NCBI GenBank assembly: GCA_910587835.1
Contig: CAJUNQ010000015.1
Span: 1-64,000, forward strand
Source of the DNA: an uncultured Oscillospiraceae bacterium
Lineage (GTDB): Bacteria; Bacillota; Clostridia; Oscillospirales; Acutalibacteraceae
DNA length: 64,000 nucleotides
Direction of reading: 5' to 3'
Under the pieces are notes generated by a model. It saw only the letters and a list, made by a program, of their open reading frames with translations, searched no databases and had not been told where the DNA came from. The translations under genes and the position numbers were made by a program. Positions 40,400 through 49,604 of this stretch are shown in pieces (within the stretch, counting starts at the first letter, position 1; each line of letters opens with the position of its first letter).

Positions 40400-43150
40400 A
40401 TGGCAAACAATATATTGACAAAGCTTTTTGGAAATTACAGCAAGCGGGAGCTCAAGCGCATTCAGCCCCTGGCGGACCAGGTGCTGGGCCTGGAGGACCG
40501 CTACCGCAAATTGTCTGACGCAGAGCTTAAGGCAGAGACCCCCCGCTTCCGCCAGCTGCTGAAGGAGGGCAAGCCCCTGGACAGCATCCTCCCCGAGGCC
40601 TTTGCCGCCTGCCGGGAGGCCATGGACCGGGTGCTCAGCAAGCGGCTGTTTCCGGTGCAGGTTCAGGGCGGCATTATTCTGCACCAGGGCCGCATTGCCG
40701 AGATGAAGACCGGCGAGGGCAAAACCTTTACCCTCGCCCTGCCCGCCTATCTGAACGCCCTCTCCGGCCAGGGGGTGCATATTGTCACGGTCAACGAGTA
40801 CCTGGCCAAGTACCAGGGTGAGATGATGGCCCGGGTGTTCAACTTTATGAGCCTTACCGTGGGCCTTGCCATGACCGGCATGACGCCCCAGGAGAAGCAG
40901 CAGGCCTATGCCTGCGACATCACCTATGGAACCAACAATGAGATGGGCTTTGACTATCTGCGGGACAATATGGTCATTTATAAGGACCGCAAGGTGCAGC
41001 GGGGCCACCACTATGCCATTGTGGACGAGGTGGACTCCATTCTCATCGACGAGGCCCGCACGCCCCTGATTATCTCCGGCCAGGGGGAGAAGGCCGACGA
41101 CCTGTATCAACGGGCCAACGCCCTGGCCCGGGGCCTGAAGCTGGTGCGGGTAAAGGAGACCGACCAGAAGGAAGACAACGACGAGCTCTACGCGGAGTAT
41201 GACTATATTGTCAACGAAAAGCTGAAAACCTGCTCCCTCACCCGCCGGGGCGTCAAGCGGGCCGAGGAGTTCTTCGGCCTTGAGAATCTCACCGACCCGG
41301 ACAATATCCGCATTCAACACCATGTAAACCAGGCCATAAGGGCCTGGGGCATTATGCACCGGGACCAGGACTATGTGGTGAAGGACGGCGAGGTCATTAT
41401 TGTGGACGAGTTCACCGGCCGCCTGATGTACGGCCGCCGGTATAATGAGGGCCTGCACCAGGCCATTGAGGCCAAGGAGGGGGTAGAGGTGGCCCGGGAG
41501 AGCAAGACCCTTGCCACCATCACCTTCCAGAACTATTTCAGAATGTACGAAAAGCTCTCCGGCATGACAGGCACCGCCCTTACCGAGCAGGAGGAATTCT
41601 CTGAAATCTACCGGCTGGACGTGGTGGAGATTCCCACCAACCGGCCCATGATTCGGGAGGACTGTGCCGATGTGGTCTACAAAACGGCCCAGGCCAAGTA
41701 CCAGGCAGTAATCAATGACATTGTGGAGCACCATCAGACAGGCCAGCCTGTGCTGGTGGGCACTGTCACCATTGAAAAGTCGGAAATGCTCAGCAAAATG
41801 CTGAAGGCCCGGGGCGTGAAGCATGAGGTCCTCAATGCCAAGTTCCATGAGAAGGAGGCCCAGATTGTGGCCCAGGCCGGCCGCAAAGGGGCGGTGACCA
41901 TTGCCACCAACATGGCGGGCCGTGGCACGGATATTCTGCTGGGGGGCAACGCGGAGTTTATGGCCAAGGCCGAAATGCGTAAAAAGGGCTACACCGAGGA
42001 GCAGCTGGTGGAGGCCACTGCCTTCAGCGCCACAGAGGACCAGGAGATTCTGGACGCCCGGGAGGAGTTTGCCAGGCTCAACCGGGAGTATGAGGCCCAG
42101 ATCGCCCCGGAGGCCCAGGAGGTCAAAAGGCTGGGCGGCCTCTATATTATCGGCACCGAGCGCCACGAGAGCCGCCGGATTGACAACCAGCTGCGGGGCC
42201 GGGCGGGCCGCCAGGGGGACCCGGGCAAGAGCCGGTTTTACATTGCTTTGGAGGACGACCTGATGCGCCTGTTCGGGGGCGAGCGGCTTTCGGCCATGAT
42301 GGATAAGCTGCGCATTGACGACGACATGCCTATTGAGGCGGGCATGGTCAGCAACTCCATCGAGGGGGCCCAGCGCAAGGTGGAGAGCCGGAACTTCGGC
42401 ATACGCAAAAATGTTTTGCAGTATGACGAGGTGATGAACAACCAGCGGCAGATTGTCTACGGCCAGCGGGACCAGGTGCTGGACGGGGAGGACATGAAGC
42501 CCGCCATTATGAAAATGATAGAGGAGGCCATTGAGGCCAATGTGAAGCGGTATCTGCCTGAGAATGTCCCCCATGACGACTGGGACCTGGACGGCCTGCG
42601 GGAGCACTACATGGGCTGGCTCATCGGGGAGGATGACCTGAGGTTCACCCAGCGGGAGATTGAGGACCTGGAGCCCGAGTACGCCAAAAAGGTGGTGTGG
42701 GAGAGAGCCCAGGCCCTGTATGAGGAAAGAGAGCAGGCCTTTACCGCCCCTGTGATGCGGGAGGTGGAGCGGGTTGTCATGCTGAAGAATGTGGACCGGG
42801 AGTGGATGGACCACATCGATGCTATGGAGCAGCTTCAGGACGGCATCCGCCTGCGGGCCTATGCCCAGCAGGACCCGGTGGTGGAGTACCGCTTGGAGGG
42901 CTTTGACATGTTCGACGCCATGATCGACTCCATCCGGGAGAACACGGCAAAGGATATTCTCACTGTGCGGCTGCGCACCCCGGAGGCTCCCCAGCGGGAG
43001 CAGGTGGCCAAAGAGACCAGCGCCGGCGCGGCCACAGACGGCACGGTGAAAAAGCAGCCCCAGAAAAAGGCCAAAAAGCCGGGCCGCAACGACCCATGTC
43101 CCTGCGGCAGCGGCAAAAAGTATAAGAAATGCTGCGGCCGGGACGAGTGA
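40400..43150 (+). CDS. secA: Preprotein translocase ATPase SecA
   Basis: The 916-residue motor drives proteins through SecYEG. It has the Walker A motif MKTGEGKT, the DEAD-type DEVDSILIDEARTP motif, the preprotein cross-linking domain, the second helicase domain (GTDILLGGN and GRAGRQGDPG), and a C-terminal zinc-binding tail with the CPCGSGKKYKKCC ligands. The ATG at 40400 is preferred over one five codons earlier because AGAGG lies just before it and the protein then begins MANNIL. It is followed by a lipoprotein gene 17 bases on. Confidence 0.98.
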   Translation: MANNILTKLFGNYSKRELKRIQPLADQVLGLEDRYRKLSDAELKAETPRFRQLLKEGKPLDSILPEAFAACREAMDRVLSKRLFPVQVQGGIILHQGRIAEMKTGEGKTFTLALPAYLNALSGQGVHIVTVNEYLAKYQGEMMARVFNFMSLTVGLAMTGMTPQEKQQAYACDITYGTNNEMGFDYLRDNMVIYKDRKVQRGHHYAIVDEVDSILIDEARTPLIISGQGEKADDLYQRANALARGLKLVRVKETDQKEDNDELYAEYDYIVNEKLKTCSLTRRGVKRAEEFFGLENLTDPDNIRIQHHVNQAIRAWGIMHRDQDYVVKDGEVIIVDEFTGRLMYGRRYNEGLHQAIEAKEGVEVARESKTLATITFQNYFRMYEKLSGMTGTALTEQEEFSEIYRLDVVEIPTNRPMIREDCADVVYKTAQAKYQAVINDIVEHHQTGQPVLVGTVTIEKSEMLSKMLKARGVKHEVLNAKFHEKEAQIVAQAGRKGAVTIATNMAGRGTDILLGGNAEFMAKAEMRKKGYTEEQLVEATAFSATEDQEILDAREEFARLNREYEAQIAPEAQEVKRLGGLYIIGTERHESRRIDNQLRGRAGRQGDPGKSRFYIALEDDLMRLFGGERLSAMMDKLRIDDDMPIEAGMVSNSIEGAQRKVESRNFGIRKNVLQYDEVMNNQRQIVYGQRDQVLDGEDMKPAIMKMIEEAIEANVKRYLPENVPHDDWDLDGLREHYMGWLIGEDDLRFTQREIEDLEPEYAKKVVWERAQALYEEREQAFTAPVMREVERVVMLKNVDREWMDHIDAMEQLQDGIRLRAYAQQDPVVEYRLEGFDMFDAMIDSIRENTAKDILTVRLRTPEAPQREQVAKETSAGAATDGTVKKQPQKKAKKPGRNDPCPCGSGKKYKKCCGRDE

Positions 43151-43167
43151 GGACAGAGGAGGAGACC

Positions 43168-43965
43168 ATGAGACGAGGTAAAAAGCAAGGGGCTTTGGGG
43201 GCTGTGCTGGCAGTGTGCCTGGCCCTGACCCTGGCTCTGAGCGGCTGCGAGCTGCTGCCCTCAGACGATTATGTGGATTATGACGTGTCGGCCTATATTC
43301 AGGCCCTGCTGGACAGCAGCTATCACAATTCCCACGACCGGTATATTGTGCTGGCCCAGACCGACCTGGCCGGCGCCCAGGTCAACAATAGCTCTACAGT
43401 AGAGAACGCCGCGGTGCATTTTTGCAACGCCTACAATCTCTCCCCCACCGAGGGGCAGCTGACGGAGCTGCAGCAGATTATGTCCCAGGTGTTGATGGCC
43501 GCCCAGTACACGGTGAAGGATGAGAGCCGGACCGACAAGGGATATTATATTGAGGTGGAGGTCACCCCGGTGATTACCCTGGCTGGGCTGGAGTCGGAGT
43601 TTGCCGAGCTGCGCACCCAGGCCCAGGACGAGGCCGACGCAGCCAACAACACAGCCACCCCGACCCCGGAGCCCGAGGAGGACAATGGGGAAGACGAGTG
43701 GGGAGAAGAGGATGAATGGGGAGAGGAGGAGGAGCCCACCCCCACCCCGGCGCCTACTCCCGAGCCTGTCAAGGTGGACGCTCACGAGCTGTATGTGGGC
43801 AAGGTGATTGAGCACTGCCGGGGGCGGCTGGCCCAGATGGAGTATCAGTCCTCGCCGGTGACCATTGCTCTGGACATCCGGCAGACGGACCAGGGCGAGC
43901 TGCAGCTGGACATGAACCAGATTGAGGACATTGACAAGACGGTGCTGCTGTTCAAGCTGACATAA
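43168..43965 (+). CDS. Lipoprotein of unknown function
   Basis: The 265-residue protein has a lipoprotein signal with LALSGC, so Cys27 is the likely lipidated residue. A helical region follows. A Pro/Thr/Glu-rich stretch at about 170-205 contains a repeated DEWGEE unit, and then a C-terminal domain. I know no family for it. AGAGGAGG precedes the ATG. Its position right after secA suggests cotranscription. Confidence 0.8.
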   Translation: MRRGKKQGALGAVLAVCLALTLALSGCELLPSDDYVDYDVSAYIQALLDSSYHNSHDRYIVLAQTDLAGAQVNNSSTVENAAVHFCNAYNLSPTEGQLTELQQIMSQVLMAAQYTVKDESRTDKGYYIEVEVTPVITLAGLESEFAELRTQAQDEADAANNTATPTPEPEEDNGEDEWGEEDEWGEEEEPTPTPAPTPEPVKVDAHELYVGKVIEHCRGRLAQMEYQSSPVTIALDIRQTDQGELQLDMNQIEDIDKTVLLFKLT

Positions 43966-43987
43966 GGCGTTTTGCGCTGTATTTGCC

Positions 43988-44098
43988 GGCGGCCAGCCCT
44001 CTGCTGTCTGACATCCGGTCAAAGGCGCGGCCGGCGAGGGCAGAGGGCTGCGCCTGGCAGCAGCGTTCGCCAAGCGAGCCCGCAGAACGCTGTCAGGC
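43988..44098 (+). other. Intergenic stretch with two strong hairpins
   Basis: CAGCCCTCTGC pairs with GCAGAGGGCTG (about 43993-44052), and CAGCGTTC pairs with GAACGCTG (about 44061-44092). No T-run follows either, so terminator function is uncertain. No gene is seen. Confidence 0.4.
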
Positions 44099-44163
44099 GT
44101 TCCACTTGGCAGCGTCAGGACCGCAAATTTTCTTGTTCAGAATAATCTTTCGGAGGAATCAAC

Positions 44164-44835
44164 ATGGAATACCCCGCTCTTTTCACCACCGCTCTGCTGG
44201 ACCTGACCCACACTACCGCCGCTCCCCTGTTGGAGAAAGCCCAATACCCCTGGCAGGCCCTGTCCGGCATTGGCGCGTTGATCCGTGCACTGGGCGAAGC
44301 CCTGCCCGCCGGGGAGTACCACCACCCGGAGGAGCTGGTGTGGATTCACAAAACCGTCAAGCGTTTCCCCAACAACTTCATCGCCGGCCCCTGCATCATC
44401 GGCCCGGAGACCGAGGTGCGCCCGGGGGCTTTCATCCGGGGCAACGCCCTGGTGGGGGCCGGGTGCGTGGTGGGCAATTCCACGGAGCTGAAAAACGTCA
44501 TCCTGTTTGACAGCGTTCAGGTCCCTCACTACAACTATGTGGGCGACTCCATTCTGGGCTACAAGTCCCACATGGGGGCCGGGTCCATTACCTCCAATGT
44601 GAAGTCGGACAAGACCCTGGTGGCTGTAGCTGCGGGGGACAGCCGCATAGAGACAGGGCTGAAGAAGTTCGGAGCTGTTTTGGGGGACCATGTGGAGGTA
44701 GGCTGCGGCTCGGTGCTGAACCCGGGCACGGTGGTTGGCCGGAACAGCCGGGTCTATCCCCTGTCCTCTGTGCGGGGGGCGGTGGAGGCGGACAGTATTT
44801 ATAAGTGTGCGGGAGAAATTGCGGCCATCCGCTGA
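44164..44835 (+). CDS. Left-handed beta-helix nucleotidyltransferase-like protein
   Basis: The 223-residue protein has a hexapeptide-repeat left-handed beta-helix (FIAGPCIIGPETEVRPGAFI, NALVGAGCVVG, HMGAGSITSNVKSD) that resembles the C-terminal acyltransferase half of GlmU. The N-terminal pyrophosphorylase half is absent. It may be an acetyl- or acyltransferase on a sugar nucleotide, but no catalytic His is certain. It lies directly upstream of FHA-FtsW, 15 bases apart. Confidence 0.8.
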   Translation: MEYPALFTTALLDLTHTTAAPLLEKAQYPWQALSGIGALIRALGEALPAGEYHHPEELVWIHKTVKRFPNNFIAGPCIIGPETEVRPGAFIRGNALVGAGCVVGNSTELKNVILFDSVQVPHYNYVGDSILGYKSHMGAGSITSNVKSDKTLVAVAAGDSRIETGLKKFGAVLGDHVEVGCGSVLNPGTVVGRNSRVYPLSSVRGAVEADSIYKCAGEIAAIR

Positions 44836-44850
44836 GACCCCTTAAAGGGA

Positions 44851-46635
44851 ATGGAGAATATTTTGGATACTATCATGGGATTTTTGCAGTCAGGAGCCCT
44901 GCCCACAGTGCTGCTGGTCGTGCGGGGCCTGGTCCCGCTGCTGGCTCTGTATGTGGTGTGGCGGTGCTACACCTCCTTTCGGGCCGGCCAGCGCCGCCGT
45001 GACCCGGTGGTCATGCTGCTGGATGAGAGCTCTGGGGCCCGGTTCCCTGTGCTGTATTGGGAGAACTCGGTGGGCCGCAGCCGAAGCTGCGACATCTGTC
45101 TGCCCGACACAGCGGTGAGCCGGGACCACGCGGTGTTCATGCGCCGGGAGGAGGGCTGGTTTGTGTGCGACACCGGCTCTCGGGGAGGCGTGCTGGTCAA
45201 CGGCAAAAAAATAAAAGGCCCCAAGCTGGTGCGCATTGGCGACAGCATGACCTTTGGCAGCGTCACCCTCACCCTCTATAACATCACCCAGGCCCCCGAA
45301 AGTAAGCGGCGGGCCTTTCAGGCTTTGCTGCGTGAGACGGCTTCCCCTGTAAAGCTTATGCTGACAGCCACCCTGGTCCACCTGCTGATGGCCCTGCAGG
45401 CCGCTGTGGTGTGGACAGGCCGGATGCCCTCCTTTGCGCCGGAGCTGCTTTTGCCTGAGGCGGGGGTGTTGGTGATTGGCTGGGGGCTGTATATTTACTC
45501 TATGGCAGGCCTGCACCGGGTGAGCTTTGAGATTGAGACCGCCGCCTATTTGCTGTCGGGCATGGGCGTCAACCTGCTGGCCGCCTGCGACCTGGGCTCG
45601 GCCCGCACCCAGCTGGCGGCTATGCTGCTGGGGGTGCTGATGTTCTGCGGGCTCATCTGGTTTATGGACGACATGGACCGGGTGGCGAAATACCGCCTGC
45701 CCATTGGCATTGGGGCCCTGTGCCTGTTTGTGGTGAACCTGCTGCTGGGCAGCACGCAGTATGGCTCCCGCAACTGGATACACATTGGCCCTGTGAGCGT
45801 ACAGCCCTCGGAGTTCATTAAAATCGCCTTTGTGTTCGTAGGCACGTCCACGCTGGACAGGCTTCAGACAAAAAAGAATATCACCGAGTTCCTGGTGTTC
45901 ACCGGGGCCTGCATTGGCTTTCTGTTTTTGATGCGGGACCTGGGTACGGCGTTGATCTTTTTTGCTACCTTCCTCATCATTGCCTTTATGCGTTCGGGCA
46001 GTGTGCGCACCATTATACTCATTCTGGCTGCGGCGGCGCTGGGCGTCTTTCTCATTCTCACATTCATGCCCTATGTGGCGGACCGGTTCAGCGCCTGGGG
46101 CCATGTGTGGGAGGACCCCTATGACTCCGGCATTCAGCAGACCCGGGTGATGACCTACATGGCCAGCGGCGGGCTGTTCGGCATGGGGCTGGGACGGGGG
46201 CATCTCAAGTATATCTTTGCGGCGGACAGCGACCTGGTGTTTGGCCTGCTGTGCGAGGAGCAGGGGGTGCTGCTGGGCCTGGTGACGCTGTTGGCCATCG
46301 CCTTGTTCACCTTGTACGCCCGCAGCGATGTGACCCGCAGCCGGTCCACCTTTTTCTCCATTGGAGCCTGCGCGGTGGCAGGTATGCTGCTGTTTCAGAC
46401 CGGACTGAATGTGTTTGGTGTGACAGACATCCTGCCTTTGACAGGGGTGACGCTGCCCTTTATCAGTGCGGGCGGGTCCAGTATGGCCTCGGTATGGGGG
46501 CTGATGGCCTTTTTGAAGGCCTCGGACGAGCGAACCTATGCGGTGAAGCGGGCGGGAAGCCACAGCCGTGGAGGGAAAGCGGCAGGGAGGCACAGCAGTC
46601 CTCCGCCGAAGGAGATGGAGGATATTTATAGCTGA
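44851..46635 (+). CDS. FHA-FtsW/RodA fusion, SEDS peptidoglycan polymerase
   Basis: The 594-residue protein has a first membrane span (about 16-38), a cytoplasmic FHA phosphothreonine-binding domain at about 60-145 (GRSRSCDICLPDTAVSRDH, GVLVNGKKI), and then the SEDS core of about ten spans. Core motifs are QPSEFIKIAF, RDLGTALIF, GLGRGHLK and PLTGVTLPFISAGGSSM. SEDS proteins polymerise lipid II with a partner transpeptidase. The fused FHA domain suggests control by a Ser/Thr kinase. The ATG at 44851 has AAAGGGA very close. A second ATG eight codons on is possible. Confidence 0.92.
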   Translation: MENILDTIMGFLQSGALPTVLLVVRGLVPLLALYVVWRCYTSFRAGQRRRDPVVMLLDESSGARFPVLYWENSVGRSRSCDICLPDTAVSRDHAVFMRREEGWFVCDTGSRGGVLVNGKKIKGPKLVRIGDSMTFGSVTLTLYNITQAPESKRRAFQALLRETASPVKLMLTATLVHLLMALQAAVVWTGRMPSFAPELLLPEAGVLVIGWGLYIYSMAGLHRVSFEIETAAYLLSGMGVNLLAACDLGSARTQLAAMLLGVLMFCGLIWFMDDMDRVAKYRLPIGIGALCLFVVNLLLGSTQYGSRNWIHIGPVSVQPSEFIKIAFVFVGTSTLDRLQTKKNITEFLVFTGACIGFLFLMRDLGTALIFFATFLIIAFMRSGSVRTIILILAAAALGVFLILTFMPYVADRFSAWGHVWEDPYDSGIQQTRVMTYMASGGLFGMGLGRGHLKYIFAADSDLVFGLLCEEQGVLLGLVTLLAIALFTLYARSDVTRSRSTFFSIGACAVAGMLLFQTGLNVFGVTDILPLTGVTLPFISAGGSSMASVWGLMAFLKASDERTYAVKRAGSHSRGGKAAGRHSSPPPKEMEDIYS

Positions 46636-46966
46636 GCAGGGGCTGTGATATATGGGGCGGTAGCCTTTGGCGGGCGATTGACCCGTGTGGAAATACCGCA
46701 CACGGCGTTTGGTGTGGGTGGCGGTTCGGGAGCTCTTTGCTCACGCGACTTACCCTGCGGGCAAGCCGCGCTCGCCCGGCTCCCGAGGCCAGCGGCAGCG
46801 GCCCACCCCACCCGCCCCCAACGTTCAGGGCCTTAAGGGCATTGTCGAATGTCCGCTTCGCTCCCATTCGATAGGGAACCCCTTACGGTGGTTCCCTACG
46901 GAAAACGTCCCACTGGGACGTTTCCCTACCCTCCTGCGTTTTGGTTAGGATGTTAAGGTCAAGGTC
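46636..46966. other. Intergenic stretch rich in short palindromes
   Basis: No gene is seen. Several hairpins follow each other: GGGAACC/GGTTCCC (about 46875-46897), AACGTCCC/GGGACGTT (about 46904-46923) and CGAATG/CATTCG (about 46846-46872). The pattern looks like a mosaic of small repeats between two genes that are functionally linked. Confidence 0.4.
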
Positions 46967-47028
46967 GCCTCCGGCGGCTTAGGGAACTTCTTGAAAGAAG
47001 TTCCCTAAGAACCTTCAAGAACTTTTAA
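46967..47028 (-). repeat. Copy 2 of the intergenic hairpin repeat
   Basis: GCCTCCGGCGGC is followed by a 12-bp perfect hairpin (TTAGGGAACTTC/GAAGTTCCCTAA) and a tail CTTCAAGAACTTTTAA. Related copies lie at 28824-28880 and 50614-50673, in the opposite orientation. Confidence 0.7.
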
Positions 47029-47117
47029 TCGCGCGCCTGTCGCTTCTGCTTTGCTGGGAGGTGTGCCCGCATTGATGGGCTGAGCTCGTTTACTCTATTT
47101 TGGGAGGTTATCCCTTT

Positions 47118-48482
47118 ATGAAAACAGTCGGCTTTCGCTCCTTCGCTCTGTATATTCTCCTGTTCGCCTTTCTGGGGGGCCTGGGCTGGCTGCTGTTCGG
47201 CCTTGTCGCCCACGGCAGTCAATGGGCCATGCAGCCCTATAACGGCCACATTTACGACCGGGACGCCACTGTCACCCTGGGAAAAATTGAGGACCGGGAC
47301 GGGGTTCTGCTGGCCTCTACCCAGGAGGGCCGCCGGGTCTACAACGAAAACGAGACCCTGCGCCGGGCTCTGCTGCACACAGTGGGGGACTCCGCCGGGT
47401 TTATCAGCACCAGCGCACAGTACACCCTGCGCACCAAGCTCACCGGGTACAATCTGGTTACCGGGCTTAACGACACGGTCTTCAACCGCATGGGCAGCGG
47501 CGTGAAGCTGACTGTGGACGCAGACGCCTGCGCTGCCGCCTATACCGCCCTGAACGGCCACAACGGCGGCGCTATTTTTTATAACTATCTTACCGGCGAC
47601 ATCCTCTGCAAGGTCAGCGCCCCCAGCTATGACCCCATGAATGTGCCCGAGGATATTGACTCCAACGATGCGTATCAAGGCGCGTATCTGGACAACACCC
47701 TCTCCGGCTCCTTTACCCCGGGGAGCATCTTCAAGCTGGTAACCTGCGCCGCCGCTATGGAGAAGTGGCCTGACACCTGGAGCGGCCTGACCTATGACTG
47801 CTGGGGCTCAGAGGAAATCGGCGGCAGTGCGGTGACCTGCCTGAGCTCTCATGGCACTCTGGACATGAGCGGGGCCCTGGGGCATTCCTGCAACCTGTAC
47901 TTTGCCAAGCTGGCCAATGACATCGGCGCGGGAGACCTGCAAAAGAAAGCGGAGGCCATGGGCTTCAACAAAACCATAGACTTCAGCAGCATTGAGATTG
48001 CCCAGAGCGAGCTGCACCTGGAAGGGGCCAATGCCAATGAGCTGGCCTGGGCGGGTATTGGGCAGCACACCCTTTTGGCCAACCCCTACCACATGATGAC
48101 CCTCATGGGGGCCATTGCCCACGAGGGCCGGTATGTACAGCCCCGGCTCACTGGCGACACAGGTCTTTTTGCCGGACTGGGGGGAGAGAACAGCCGGGAC
48201 CTGCTGTCCTCTGTGCAGGCGGCGAACCTGAAAAGCATGATGCGCAGCAATGTGGTCAACTATTATGGGGACTATCTGTTTCCGGAGGGCTTGAATGTGT
48301 GCGCAAAAACCGGCACCGGCGAGGTAGGAGAGACAAAGGACCCCAACTGCTGGATGGTGGGCTTTTGTGACAACAGCCAGTACCCCATTGCCTTTGCCGT
48401 GGTGGTGGAGGACACCAACAACAGCCTGGGCGACGCGGGAGGCGTGGTCAGCGCGGTGCTGGCCGTTCTGTCAGGCGGTTAA
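47118..48482 (+). CDS. Class B penicillin-binding protein (transpeptidase)
   Basis: The 454-residue protein has an N-terminal membrane anchor (about 8-30) and a transpeptidase domain with SxxK (GSIFK), SxN (HSCN) and KTG (AKTGTGE) motifs all intact. It cross-links peptidoglycan. It lacks PASTA repeats and is short, like PbpA of Actinobacteria. Encoded after the FHA-FtsW gene, it is probably that protein's partner. The ATG at 47118 follows GGGAGG by 11 bases. The intervening 480 bp suggests separate transcription. Confidence 0.92.
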   Translation: MKTVGFRSFALYILLFAFLGGLGWLLFGLVAHGSQWAMQPYNGHIYDRDATVTLGKIEDRDGVLLASTQEGRRVYNENETLRRALLHTVGDSAGFISTSAQYTLRTKLTGYNLVTGLNDTVFNRMGSGVKLTVDADACAAAYTALNGHNGGAIFYNYLTGDILCKVSAPSYDPMNVPEDIDSNDAYQGAYLDNTLSGSFTPGSIFKLVTCAAAMEKWPDTWSGLTYDCWGSEEIGGSAVTCLSSHGTLDMSGALGHSCNLYFAKLANDIGAGDLQKKAEAMGFNKTIDFSSIEIAQSELHLEGANANELAWAGIGQHTLLANPYHMMTLMGAIAHEGRYVQPRLTGDTGLFAGLGGENSRDLLSSVQAANLKSMMRSNVVNYYGDYLFPEGLNVCAKTGTGEVGETKDPNCWMVGFCDNSQYPIAFAVVVEDTNNSLGDAGGVVSAVLAVLSGG

Positions 48483-48619
48483 GGGCCTGCGGCAGAAGCT
48501 TAATATGACAACGCCTATTAAAGTCCGCTGTCCCAATCCCATCCTCAGAATACCTTTTGAGAAACCACATGTCCCCAGTCAAAAAAAGACAGAGAATAAA
48601 CCTCAAGGAGGAATCCCTC

Positions 48620-49576
48620 ATGAAAATTGAAAAACTCAACCCCGCCTTCAAGGACTACCTTTGGGGCGGCGTCAAGCTGCGGGAGGTCTACCACAAGCCC
48701 TGCGATTTGGAGAAGGTTGCCGAGAGCTGGGAGCTCTCTACCCACCCGGCGGGTCAGAGCAAAATCACCGGCGGCGAGAGGGACGGCATGGAGCTGAGCG
48801 CGTACTTTGCGGCGAACCCCCAGGTGCTGGGAGAGCATTGTCAGGCCTTTGAGAGCTTCCCTGTGCTCATCAAATTCATCGACGCCCTGCAGCCCCTGTC
48901 TATCCAGGTGCATCCCAGCGACGAGTACGCCTTGCAGGTAGAGCATGAGTACGGCAAAACCGAGATGTGGTATGTGATGGACTGCGAGCCCGGCGCCTTT
49001 CTCTACTTCGGCGTGAATCGTGAATTGACCCGGGAGGAGTTCCGCCGCCGCATTGAGGACAATACCGTGGAGGAGGCGCTCAACCGGGTAGAGGTCCACC
49101 CCGGGGACGTGTTTTTTATCGAGTCCGGCACCATTCACGCCATTGGGGCGGGTATTCTCATCTGCGAGATTCAGCAGAATTCCAACTGCACCTACCGGGT
49201 CTATGACTATGGCCGGACCGGAGCCGACGGCAAGCCCCGGGAGCTGCACATTGAAAAGGCCCTGGCCGTCTCCCGGCTGAGCCCTTCGGCCGCAGCGGCC
49301 AGGCAGAACGCCCCCCAGGCTGTGCCCGGGGGAGAGGTCACCCGGTTGGCCAGCTGCCGGTATTTCACCACGGACCGGGTGAAGGTGGAGACCGCTCTCA
49401 CTTTGGAGGCAGGGCCGGAGAGCTTCCTCTCTTTGATTGTCATGGAGGGGCAGGGCTCGGCAGCGGGGCCGGAGAATGTCGTGGAGTTCCGGGCAGGGGA
49501 CAGCCTGTTTATCCCCGCCGGTTCGGGCAGAATAGAGATCAGCGGCCCCTGCACTCTGGCGGCGACCCGGGTGTGA
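48620..49576 (+). CDS. manA: Mannose-6-phosphate isomerase, class I
   Basis: The 318-residue cupin enzyme interconverts mannose-6-phosphate and fructose-6-phosphate. The metal site is visible: SIQVHPSDEYAL (His and Glu), then FFIESGTIHAIGAG (His). It has the typical DYLWGG start. The ATG at 48620 follows AAGGAGG by about nine bases. The next gene, a sugar kinase, starts 28 bases later. Confidence 0.93.
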   Translation: MKIEKLNPAFKDYLWGGVKLREVYHKPCDLEKVAESWELSTHPAGQSKITGGERDGMELSAYFAANPQVLGEHCQAFESFPVLIKFIDALQPLSIQVHPSDEYALQVEHEYGKTEMWYVMDCEPGAFLYFGVNRELTREEFRRRIEDNTVEEALNRVEVHPGDVFFIESGTIHAIGAGILICEIQQNSNCTYRVYDYGRTGADGKPRELHIEKALAVSRLSPSAAAARQNAPQAVPGGEVTRLASCRYFTTDRVKVETALTLEAGPESFLSLIVMEGQGSAAGPENVVEFRAGDSLFIPAGSGRIEISGPCTLAATRV

Positions 49577-49604
49577 GAGGCCAGTCAAACAAGGAGGGGA
49601 CAAC

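Noticed and set aside
40295..42814. An 839-codon open frame on the minus strand opposite secA
   Set aside because: secA is certain from its motifs. The antisense frame mirrors its codon use and has a His/Leu-rich composition typical of such shadows.
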